In this document: positions 1 to 5,514 of the stretch, piece after piece
How the letters are laid out: each line of letters starts with the position of its first letter
How positions within the stretch are numbered: position 1 is the stretch's first letter
Translations under genes and position numbers: made by a program
Assembly: GCA_015490055.1 (NCBI GenBank)
Contig: WFYP01000104.1
Location: 1 to 7,989 of the forward strand
Origin: Nitratifractor sp.
GTDB taxonomy: Bacteria > Campylobacterota > Campylobacteria > Campylobacterales > Sulfurovaceae
Reading direction: 5' to 3'
Length of the DNA stretch: 7,989 bases
The notes under the pieces: model-generated
Seen by the model: the letters and a program-made list of their open reading frames with translations, nothing else
Told to the model about the DNA's origin: nothing
Database searches by the model: none

Positions 1-501
1 ATCTATATCCATACTGTTATTAATAGTAAAATTAGATGTATCAAACTTAGCCCCACTATCACTTATAGTAATGCCATCGATTGTACTTTTAGAGCTTAAC
101 TCTCCGCCGAAGCTAACTTTGCCTTCGTAAGTAAAATGTGGATGTTTTTTTAATTTTTTATCTACATCGTTAAGAAGTTCTTTACTAAAAATAGCCAATG
201 CATCGCCACTAGCCTTTAGCCCAGCTTTTCCAAAGCCAAAACTAGGCGATGTAATTAAAGGACCCTCATCTACACTTATGTGAATTTTTGCATCTTTATT
301 AAAAATTACACTGTATGTCTTGTTTTGTGGTTTTATTCTTACATCGTAACCATCGCCACTCTTTTGAGCATCAAATTGCAATGCACCATTTGTTAAAACA
401 CTATTACATTGCATAATTTTTTCTACTATATCTGAATCTTTAGCATATACTGAGTTTGTTAAACTTAAACCCATAATTGCTATTAAAGCTAACTTTTTCA
501 T
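1..501 (-). CDS. Secreted/periplasmic protein, DUF945 (YdgA)-like, partial (C-terminus beyond left edge)
   Basis: An open frame of 167 codons runs from an ATG at 499-501 on the minus strand to the window edge with no stop, so only the N-terminal part is visible. Residues 1-20 form a clear Sec signal peptide: MKK, a hydrophobic core of L, A and I residues, and a V-Y-A site that predicts cleavage after A20. A good ribosome binding site (AAAGGA, plus-strand positions 507-512) supports this start. The exported part contains a 'DEGPL' stretch near residue 84 and then a beta-rich, G/S/T-rich region with 'YEGKVSFGGEL'. These resemble the 'HGP' and repeated 'GG' strand pattern of DUF945/YdgA proteins, whose function is poorly known. 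The family call is pattern recognition only. Export is well supported. One cysteine (C32) lies after the signal peptide but not at a lipobox, so it does not look like a lipoprotein. It is transcribed divergently from the ABC-F gene. Confidence 0.8.
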   Translation of the reverse strand, partial: MKKLALIAIMGLSLTNSVYAKDSDIVEKIMQCNSVLTNGALQFDAQKSGDGYDVRIKPQNKTYSVIFNKDAKIHISVDEGPLITSPSFGFGKAGLKASGDALAIFSKELLNDVDKKLKKHPHFTYEGKVSFGGELSSKSTIDGITISDSGAKFDTSNFTINNSMDID

Positions 502-522
502 TTAAATCCTTTCATTATCGTA

Positions 523-531
523 AGTATATCA
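523..531 (-). promoter_or_regulatory. Candidate extended -10 promoter for the secreted-protein gene
   Basis: On the minus strand this reads TGA-TATACT, an extended -10 (TGnTATACT). It would start transcription about 14 nt before the ATG, just enough to include the AAAGGA ribosome binding site. A second possible -10 on the same strand (TATAAT, plus-strand positions 552-557) would give a leader of about 40 nt. No clear -35 is seen, which is usual for the Campylobacterota housekeeping sigma factor. The choice between the two is inference. Confidence 0.4.
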
Positions 532-560
532 AAATGAAGTCTATTTTCTATATTATATTG

Positions 561-566
561 TATAAT
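561..566 (+). promoter_or_regulatory. Candidate -10 box for the ABC-F gene
   Basis: A perfect TATAAT preceded directly by TG lies 23 bp before the ATG at 590, in an AT-rich tract without an obvious -35. Expected transcription start is near 573, giving a leader of about 17 nt. It lies within the divergent region 502-589, which must also hold the promoter of the minus-strand gene. Its position also argues against a TTG start at 566, because that codon would overlap the -10 box. Confidence 0.5.
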
Positions 567-589
567 TGCATAAAAATTATGGATACTTA

Positions 590-2422
590 ATGATACAATT
601 AGCAAATCTCTCAAAAAGTTTTGGGGCACAGACTCTTTTTGATAATGTAAATTTAAAAGTGCAAGCACAGCAAAAAATCGGCTTTGTTGGGCGTAATGGT
701 TCAGGAAAATCTACACTTTTTAAAATGATTTTAGGTGAAGAAGGACACGATAGTGGCTCTATTAATATACCCAAAAACTACCGCATAGGTGCACTTAAAC
801 AGCACTTAGAATTTAGCGAGCCTACTGTACGCGAAGAGTGTGCACTTGTACTGCCAGAAGATGAGCAGTGGAACTTTTATAAAATAGAGAAACTACTCTT
901 TGGGCTAGGATTTAGCGAAGAAGATTTAGACAAAGACCCACTAAGCTTTTCGGGTGGTTTCCAAATTCGTATAAACTTGGTTAAACTTTTAGCAACCGAG
1001 CCAAATATGTTGCTACTCGATGAGCCTACAAACTACCTTGATTTGCCCTCGCTTAGATGGTTAAGAGGCTTTATAAAGTCGTTTGATGGCGAAGTTATTT
1101 TAATTACCCACGATAGAGATTTTATGGACTCTGTAACCACGCACACAATGGGCGTACAGCGTAAAACTTTGCGACTAATTGAGGGCGATAGCCATAAATA
1201 CTACTCTACACTAGAGCTAGAAGATGAAACATACGAAAAGACAAAAGCAAATCAAGATAAAAAACGAAAAGAGTTAGAGGAGTTTGTAGCAAGAAACAAA
1301 GCTAGAGCCTCTACAGCGGCGTTAGCTCAGTCTAAACAAAAAGAGTTAGACAAAATGGATGATATGGAAGATTTAGCCAACGATGCAAACTTAGCTTTTA
1401 ACTTTAACTACCGCGATACACCTGCAAAGGTGCTTTTAAGAGCCGAAGAATTGGGCTTTGGATACGATGCGAACAACCCACTATTTACAAATGTAAACTT
1501 TGCCATTGAGAAGGGTAAAAAAATTATAATTATTGGTAAAAACGGTAAAGGTAAATCGACACTGCTTAACTATATAACTGGTGAATTAGAGAAGCAACAA
1601 GGCGAGCTAAGTTACCACCCATCAGTAGAGTTTGCACACTTTGGGCAGACAAATATAGAGCGATTAAATACAAAACATACAATAGTCGAAGAGATAGCAA
1701 CAGCTAGTAAAAATATAGGAATACCAGAGTGTAGAAATATTGCCGGGCGTATGATGTTTAGCGGTGATTTAGCAGACAAAAAGATAGAGGTTCTATCTGG
1801 AGGTGAGCGAAGCCGTGTAATGCTTGGCAAAATTATAGCAACACCTGCAAATATGCTATTTCTAGATGAACCAACAAACCACTTAGATATGCAATCTATC
1901 GATGCATTGGCTGATGCAATAGAAGCTTTTAAAGGCTCAGTAATTATGGTAACACACTCTGAGATGCTACTACACAGATTAGCAGATGCATTAATAATTT
2001 TCCACAAAGGCGGAGCGGAGTTTTTTGATGGCACATATGCAGAGTTTTTAGAGAAAATTGGCTGGGAAGATGAAGAAGTTAAACCTAAAAAGAAGAAGCC
2101 AAAAATAAACTATAAAGAGCAGAAAAAGAGAAAAAAAGAGCTAACAAAAGAGCGAAACGAAGAGCGAAAACCATATACCAAAGAGATAGCCGAATGCGAA
2201 AAGAAGATAGAGAAGCTAGAAGAACAGATAGAGGCTAAAAACAGCATACTAGAAGAGGCTTCCGCAAAAGCTGACAATAGTAAAATTATGGAAATATCTA
2301 AAGAGATAGGCGAGTTACAACAGCAGGTAGATGAATTGTTTGAGAAATTAGAGATAGCTAGCGAGAAGGAAGAAGAGATTAATGCTAAGTATGAAGTGTT
2401 GTTTCAGGAGTTGCGGGAGTAA
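590..2422 (+). CDS. ABC-F family ATPase, YheS-like (ribosome-associated)
   Basis: This is a soluble tandem ABC ATPase of 610 residues with no membrane segments. ABC-F proteins bind the ribosomal E site and rescue or tune translation; YheS is the E. coli relative with the most similar layout. The first ABC domain has Walker A GRNGSGKST (residues 34-42), a variant signature FSGGF (120-124, as in YheS 'DFSGGW') and Walker B LLLDEPTN (141-148), followed by an H-switch 'THD'. A charged linker of about 80 residues, the P-site tRNA interaction motif region, ends in the 'KARA...AQSKQKELDKM' pattern. The second ABC domain has Walker A GKNGKGKST starting at 316, signature LSGGE near 402 and Walker B LFLDEPTN near 424. 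From about residue 495 the tail is Lys/Glu-rich coiled coil, matching the YheS/Uup C-terminal extension. I chose the ATG at 590 because the family starts 'MIxLxNLSKSFG' and a weak GGA lies upstream. A housekeeping role is likelier than antibiotic resistance, but the precise subfamily is inferred. Confidence 0.93.
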   Translation: MIQLANLSKSFGAQTLFDNVNLKVQAQQKIGFVGRNGSGKSTLFKMILGEEGHDSGSINIPKNYRIGALKQHLEFSEPTVREECALVLPEDEQWNFYKIEKLLFGLGFSEEDLDKDPLSFSGGFQIRINLVKLLATEPNMLLLDEPTNYLDLPSLRWLRGFIKSFDGEVILITHDRDFMDSVTTHTMGVQRKTLRLIEGDSHKYYSTLELEDETYEKTKANQDKKRKELEEFVARNKARASTAALAQSKQKELDKMDDMEDLANDANLAFNFNYRDTPAKVLLRAEELGFGYDANNPLFTNVNFAIEKGKKIIIIGKNGKGKSTLLNYITGELEKQQGELSYHPSVEFAHFGQTNIERLNTKHTIVEEIATASKNIGIPECRNIAGRMMFSGDLADKKIEVLSGGERSRVMLGKIIATPANMLFLDEPTNHLDMQSIDALADAIEAFKGSVIMVTHSEMLLHRLADALIIFHKGGAEFFDGTYAEFLEKIGWEDEEVKPKKKKPKINYKEQKKRKKELTKERNEERKPYTKEIAECEKKIEKLEEQIEAKNSILEEASAKADNSKIMEISKEIGELQQQVDELFEKLEIASEKEEEINAKYEVLFQELRE

Positions 2423-2475
2423 GTTTTAAGTTTTAAGTTTTAAGTTTTGAGTTTTGAGTTTTGAGTTTTGAGTTT
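2421..2475 (+). repeat. Heptamer tandem repeat (AAGTTTT/GAGTTTT, about 8 units)
   Basis: Four exact AAGTTTT units (2421-2448) are followed by three GAGTTTT units and a 6-bp partial one (2449-2475). The array begins inside the TAA stop codon of the ABC-F gene and ends exactly where the double-hairpin element starts. The A-to-G change is shared by a whole block of units, which suggests block duplication, as in replication slippage. Because the stop codon comes first, copy-number change would not alter the protein. Confidence 0.9.
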
Positions 2476-2595
2476 CCATCGCCGTCATTCCCGTGAAAAC
2501 GGGAATCTAAGGTTGCAACTGGCGAAAAAGTTCTATTGTGATTTTTAAGCAATTTAAACCGTGGATTCCCACTTTCGTGGGAATGACGGCAGTGG
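2476..2595 (-). mobile_element. Double-hairpin palindromic element, copy 1 (MITE/dRS3-like)
   Basis: This 120-bp element has imperfect terminal inverted repeats (CCATCGCCGTCATTCCC at the left; the right end read on the minus strand is CCACTGCCGTCATTCCC). Each end also folds on itself: ATTCCCGT-GAAA-ACGGGAAT at 2487-2506 and ATTCCCAC-TTTC-GTGGGAAT at 2565-2584. Read on the minus strand it aligns with the copy at 5281-5399 over both ends and the adjoining CCACGGTTTAAATTG, while the centre has diverged; I therefore give it minus orientation. It has no coding capacity. The ATTCCC-N8-GGGAAT core resembles Neisseria dRS3 repeats in form, but relatedness is not claimed. A 61-codon open frame on the minus strand across it is just the repeat being read through. 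Confidence 0.88.
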
Positions 2596-2686
2596 TTATC
2601 TTTTAGCTTTATTCCCAATTTTATGAAAATGGAAGTATCTTAAAAGAGCTTTTTTAACATCTAAGCAGTATATATTTAAAAAATTG

Positions 2687-2695
2687 TGTTAAAAT
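2687..2695 (+). promoter_or_regulatory. Candidate extended -10 promoter for topA
   Basis: TGT-TAAAAT fits an extended -10 (TGnTAnAAT-like) and is preceded by runs of A and T, the usual Campylobacterota upstream signal. It would give a leader of about 47 nt that contains the TTTTTTATAAAAAA palindrome. It lies 91 bp downstream of the repeat element, so topA seems to keep its own promoter. Assigned by eye. Confidence 0.35.
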
Positions 2696-2748
2696 TCCAA
2701 CAAGTCTTATAGGTTTTTTATAAAAAAGTCTATATATATAGGAAAGAT

Positions 2749-4956
2749 ATGAAGAATTTAATTATAGTAGAGTCACCGGCTAAAGCTAGAACAATTAGTA
2801 ACTTTTTGGGTAGAAATTATAAAGTTGTTGCTTCTAAAGGGCATATTCGTGATTTACCAAAAACTGCATTTGGTATCACAATAGAAAATGGCACATTTAC
2901 ACCTAAGTATGTTGTATCTAAAGAGTCAAAAGATACAGTTAAAGAGTTAAAAAAGCTTGCTAAAGAGGCAGAGACAATATATATCGCGACGGATGAGGAC
3001 CGCGAAGGAGAAGCCATAGGCTACCATATTGCAAAAGCTATTGGCAAAGAGCCTACGGAGCTTCCTAGAATTGTATTTCATGAAATTACAAAGAGTGCAA
3101 TTAAAGGGGCACTTGATAACCCAAGAATTGTAGATATGCACAGTGTAGATGCACAGCAAACTAGAAGATTGCTCGATAGAATCGTGGGTTATAAACTCTC
3201 GCCACTTCTTGCTAGCAAAATTCAAAGAGGACTTAGTGCAGGGCGTGTGCAGAGTTCGGCTTTAAAAATTATTGTAGATAGAGAGCGCGAAATTAGAGCT
3301 TTTAAACCAGTTACTTACTTTACTATAGAGGCACTTTTTAATGGCAATATAAACTCTAGTATTTATAGTTTTGATAGCAAAAAATTATCTAAACTTAGTA
3401 TTAACTCTAAAGAGATGGCTGATGAGATTGTTAATAGCTCTAAAGCCGATATTTTTAGAGTAGATTCTATCGAAACAGTTAAAAAAACAGCAAGAGCACA
3501 GCCACCATTTATGACATCTACACTTCAGCAAGCAGCATCTACGCAACTAGGTTTTGCACCAAAGCGAACTATGCAAATTGCTCAAAAGCTTTACGAAGGG
3601 GTTAAGACAAACAACGGCGTAAGCGGTGTTATTACATATATGAGAACCGACAGCTTAAACCTTGCAAAAGAGGCAGTAGAGAGTGCTAGAGAGTTTATTG
3701 GCAAGAATTTTGGCGACAAATATCTGCCAAGTAAGCCAAAAGTTTACACTACTAAATCTAAAGCCGCACAAGAGGCTCACGAAGCTATTCGTCCAACAAA
3801 TATAGAGTTTACTCCAGAGATTGCAGCTAAATATTTAGAGAGTAGCGAATTAAGACTATATACACTAATTTATAACCGTTTCTTAGCGTGTCAAATGGCA
3901 GATGCAAAATATGAGTTGCAAAATGTATTCTTTAAAGGTAGCCGTGCGGTATTTAAGGCTCAGGGTAAAAAGATGCTATTTGATGGATTCTATAAAGTTG
4001 CAGGTTATAGCGATAAAGATACTATACTGCCAAAATTAGAAGAGGGGCAAGAGGCAAAACTAGATAAAATAGATGCACAAGAGCACCAGACAGAGCCACC
4101 GGCAAGATATAGCGAAGCGAGCCTTATTAAAGAGTTAGAGAAGCAGGGAATTGGGCGACCAAGTACATATGCACCAACAATTTCGACTCTACAAGCTAGA
4201 ACATATATTGAGATTGATAAAAAGAGAATACACCCAACTGAGATTGCATTTACAGTTACAGAGCTTTTAGAGAAGCATTTCGACGAAATAGTAGATGCAA
4301 ACTTTACCTCTAAAATGGAAGCTACACTAGATGAAATTGCAGAGGGTAAAGAGAATTGGCAAGAGGTTTTAAGAGAGTTTTACGAGCCATTTATCGAAAA
4401 AATCGAAAAGGGTAAAAAAGAGATAAAATCTCTAAAAGTTGTTATACCAACTGGCGAAAAGTGCCCAGATTGCGAAGATGGCGAGCTAGTTATTAGAAAA
4501 GGAAGATATGGAGAGTTTATATCTTGCTCTAACTTCCCTAAGTGTAAATATAGCCGTAATATGAAAGAAGATGGTACAAAAGATGAGCCAGAAATTACAG
4601 ATGAGGTTTGCGATAAGTGCGGTAGCCCAATGGTTATTAAGCAGTCTCGCCGTGGTAAATTTTTGGCTTGTTCAGCATACCCAAAATGTAAAAATGCTAA
4701 ACCATTAACTCCACCAAAAGAGGCAGAGGCACCTTGCCCAGAGTGCGGTGGTAAACTATTAGAGCGAAGTGGCAGACGCGGTAAATTCTTTGGATGTGAG
4801 AATTACCCTAAGTGTAAATTTATTACAAACGCAACGCCACTAAAAGAGAAGTGCCCAGAGTGTGGATATATGTTAGCTAAAAAAGAGTTAAAAAATAAAA
4901 CAGTAATCCAATGCCTGAAAAAAGAGTGCGGATACAAGGTAGAGGAAGAGAAGTAA
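2749..4956 (+). CDS. topA: DNA topoisomerase I (type IA), four zinc fingers
   Basis: Type IA topoisomerases relax negative supercoils by nicking and religating one strand through a tyrosine link; this enzyme acts on the nucleoid behind RNA polymerase. The 735-residue protein starts 'MKNLIIVESPAKA', the standard N-terminus of the Toprim domain, with E8 and the acidic cluster D82-x-D84-x-E86 (in 'TDEDREGEA') as Mg2+ ligands. The catalytic tyrosine is Y297 in 'YMRTDS', with R299 beside it. The motifs 'QEAHEAIRPT' and 'GIGRPSTYAPTI' mark the rest of the core. Four C-terminal C4 zinc-ribbon modules start at C572, C621, C663 and C702. The first three share the 'RxGxFxxCxxxPKC' pattern and the last is degenerate ('CLKKEC') but keeps its four cysteines. 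AGGAAAG at 2740-2746 is a strong ribosome binding site. The gene looks complete and normal. It sits alone between two repeat-filled gaps that carry inverted copies of one element. Confidence 0.97.
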   Translation: MKNLIIVESPAKARTISNFLGRNYKVVASKGHIRDLPKTAFGITIENGTFTPKYVVSKESKDTVKELKKLAKEAETIYIATDEDREGEAIGYHIAKAIGKEPTELPRIVFHEITKSAIKGALDNPRIVDMHSVDAQQTRRLLDRIVGYKLSPLLASKIQRGLSAGRVQSSALKIIVDREREIRAFKPVTYFTIEALFNGNINSSIYSFDSKKLSKLSINSKEMADEIVNSSKADIFRVDSIETVKKTARAQPPFMTSTLQQAASTQLGFAPKRTMQIAQKLYEGVKTNNGVSGVITYMRTDSLNLAKEAVESAREFIGKNFGDKYLPSKPKVYTTKSKAAQEAHEAIRPTNIEFTPEIAAKYLESSELRLYTLIYNRFLACQMADAKYELQNVFFKGSRAVFKAQGKKMLFDGFYKVAGYSDKDTILPKLEEGQEAKLDKIDAQEHQTEPPARYSEASLIKELEKQGIGRPSTYAPTISTLQARTYIEIDKKRIHPTEIAFTVTELLEKHFDEIVDANFTSKMEATLDEIAEGKENWQEVLREFYEPFIEKIEKGKKEIKSLKVVIPTGEKCPDCEDGELVIRKGRYGEFISCSNFPKCKYSRNMKEDGTKDEPEITDEVCDKCGSPMVIKQSRRGKFLACSAYPKCKNAKPLTPPKEAEAPCPECGGKLLERSGRRGKFFGCENYPKCKFITNATPLKEKCPECGYMLAKKELKNKTVIQCLKKECGYKVEEEK

Positions 4957-4965
4957 ATTTAACGC

Positions 4966-5023
4966 GTAGGGGCAGACCTATGTGTCTGCCCGCAAATTTA
5001 AATTACCGTAAAATATAACAAAC
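4966..5023 (+). repeat. REP-like hairpin repeat, copy 1
   Basis: The unit begins GTAG and folds into an 8-bp stem, GGGCAGAC (4970-4977) with GTCTGCCC (4984-4991), loop CTATGT. A conserved tail CGCAAATTTAAATTACCG and an AT-rich end up to about 5023 follow. It matches the unit at 5049-5103 in the same direction. A GTAG head before a GC-rich stem is the described hallmark of REP sequences mobilised by RAYT (TnpA-REP, Y1 transposase) proteins; the assignment here is inference. Confidence 0.8.
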
Positions 5024-5048
5024 TTTTGAAAGTTATAAGTTTCGAGAT

Positions 5049-5103
5049 GTAGGGGTAGGTCTTGTACCTACCCGCAAGTTTAAATAACCGAAAATTTACC
5101 AAC
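5049..5103 (+). repeat. REP-like hairpin repeat, copy 2
   Basis: The second direct copy also begins GTAG. Its stem is GGGTAGGT (5053-5060) with ACCTACCC (5066-5073), loop CTTGT, followed by CGCAAGTTTAAATAACCG. Compared with copy 1, three of eight stem pairs changed on both sides (C-G to T-A, A-T to G-C, C-G to T-A), so pairing is kept in both. Confidence 0.8.
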
Positions 5104-5110
5104 CCCTTAT

Positions 5111-5182
5111 GTAGGGTCGATTTATCGACCAATAATAATTGATATGAATGGCTATTTTTTATGGTCGATAAATCGACCCTAC
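5111..5182. repeat. Inverted pair of GTAG-headed hairpins (BIME-like)
   Basis: Two 20-nt arms, 5111-5130 (GTAGGGTCGATTTATCGACC) and 5163-5182, are perfect reverse complements separated by 32 AT-rich bases. Each arm is itself a hairpin, GGTCGA-TTTA-TCGACC on the left and GGTCGA-TAAA-TCGACC on the right. The unit can therefore fold as two small hairpins or as one long stem. Each arm begins GTAG when read outward-in, like the two preceding repeats, although the stem sequence differs. Paired head-to-head REPs of this kind are called BIMEs in enterobacteria. Confidence 0.85.
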
Positions 5183-5251
5183 GTGTATATATTTATTTAG
5201 AGGGGAGCTCCATCACCATTAAGTTAAGAGTTTTAACTCCATAAAATGCAT

Positions 5252-5279
5252 AAAGCTTAAAGCACAAAGCTAAAAGCTA
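5252..5279 (+). repeat. Heptamer tandem repeat (AAAGCNN, four units)
   Basis: Four units read AAAGCTT, AAAGCAC, AAAGCTA, AAAGCTA. One base (G5280) separates the array from the double-hairpin element at 5281. The same AAAGCTA sequence occurs, reverse-complemented, beside the matching end of copy 1 (2597-2610), so this heptamer accompanies the CCACTGC end of both copies. Confidence 0.75.
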
Positions 5280-5280
5280 G

Positions 5281-5399
5281 CCACTGCGTCATTCCCGTGA
5301 AAACGGGAATCCACGGTTTAAATTGTCAAAAAAGTTAAATTGCAACTTATAGACAGTAAAAATTGTAGATTCCCGTTTTCACGGGAATGACGGCGATGG
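5281..5399 (+). mobile_element. Double-hairpin palindromic element, copy 2 (MITE/dRS3-like)
   Basis: This is the 119-bp second copy, opposite in orientation to the one at 2476-2595. It starts CCACTGC and ends GACGGCGATGG. The end hairpins are ATTCCCGT-GAAA-ACGGGAAT (5291-5310) and ATTCCCGT-TTTC-ACGGGAAT (5369-5388). The ends and CCACGGTTTAAATTG match copy 1, while about 45 central bases are unlike it. TAG occurs on both flanks (5278-5280 and 5400-5402), a possible 3-bp target duplication but too short to rely on. It lies entirely inside the terminal-inverted-repeat element. Confidence 0.88.
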
Positions 5400-5514
5400 T
5401 AGATTATCAATTTTATTTGATAACTAATTCTATTAAATGGCTATAGACTCCTTAACTTAATGGTGATGGAGGGGAGCTCTTACACCAACCCATAAACAAT
5501 CCAAAAGGTTCAAT

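Larger units (their letters stand above)
2423..2748. other. Intergenic region between ABC-F gene and topA
   Basis: This 326-bp gap has no credible gene. In order it holds a heptamer array, a 120-bp double-hairpin element, two degenerate heptamers (2597-2610, TATCTTT then TAGCTTT), an AT-rich tract with the topA promoter candidate, and a short palindrome TTTTTTATAAAAAA (2714-2727) between two similar 'AAGTCT...TATAGG' stretches just before the topA ribosome binding site. No rho-independent terminator (GC stem plus T run) follows the ABC-F gene. Confidence 0.75.
5201..5478. mobile_element. MITE-like element: 19-bp perfect TIRs with 9-bp direct repeats
   Basis: The element proper spans 5210-5469 (260 bp). 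Its ends are perfect 19-bp inverted repeats, CCATCACCATTAAGTTAAG at 5210-5228 and the reverse complement at 5451-5469. Directly outside both ends lies the same 9-mer, AGGGGAGCT (5201-5209 and 5470-5478), as expected of a target-site duplication. Weaker similarity between the ends continues inward ('GAGT...CCAT'). There is no transposase, so it would be non-autonomous. Duplications near 9 bp are made by several families, such as IS1, IS256 and IS50-type IS4 members; the parent cannot be named here. Inside are a heptamer array and a complete double-hairpin element, so it looks nested. The right end is 36 bp from the start codon of the phosphoesterase gene. Confidence 0.85.
4957..5514. other. Repeat-packed intergenic region downstream of topA
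   Basis: This 558-bp gap holds no credible gene. In order it contains two direct copies of a hairpin repeat (4966-5023 and 5049-5103), an inverted hairpin pair (5111-5182), and a terminal-inverted-repeat element with flanking direct repeats (5201-5478) that contains a heptamer array and the second double-hairpin element. The last 36 bp carry the ribosome binding site AAAAGG (5503-5508) of the next gene. None of the hairpins is followed by a T run, so no standard terminator for topA can be named. Confidence 0.85.

Noticed and set aside
566..589. TTG at 566 as start of the ABC-F gene, adding eight residues
   Set aside because: It overlaps the TATAAT box at 561-566, has no ribosome binding site, and family members start at the 'MIxLxNLSKSFG' encoded from 590.
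590..2422. Antibiotic-resistance ABC-F (Vga/Msr/OptrA type)
   Set aside because: The YheS-like layout with variant FSGGF signature and long C-terminal coiled coil suggests the housekeeping group; no resistance or mobile cassette adjoins it.
2433..2618. Minus-strand open frame of 61 codons
   Set aside because: It consists of the heptamer array and palindromic element read as codons; the protein ends in repeated 'KLKTQNSKLKT' and has no independent support.
2817..3225. Minus-strand open frames inside topA, and similar ones inside the ABC-F and bioB genes
   Set aside because: They lie antisense to strongly conserved genes, have no domain signal or ribosome binding site, and are by-products of codon bias.
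4966..5103. CRISPR array
   Set aside because: Only two palindromic copies with strong internal stem divergence and no further spacer-repeat units; no cas genes.
4969..5388. Hairpins downstream of topA as rho-independent terminators
   Set aside because: Stems are strong but none is followed by a run of T on either strand, and they recur as repeats.
5278..5402. TAG...TAG as target-site duplication of double-hairpin copy 2
   Set aside because: A 3-bp match in AT-rich DNA is likely by chance, and copy 1 has no comparable duplication beyond TT.
5479..5514. Biotin-responsive operator or riboswitch before the operon
   Set aside because: Only 36 bp are available, with no palindrome resembling a BirA site and no conserved RNA fold that I can recognise.
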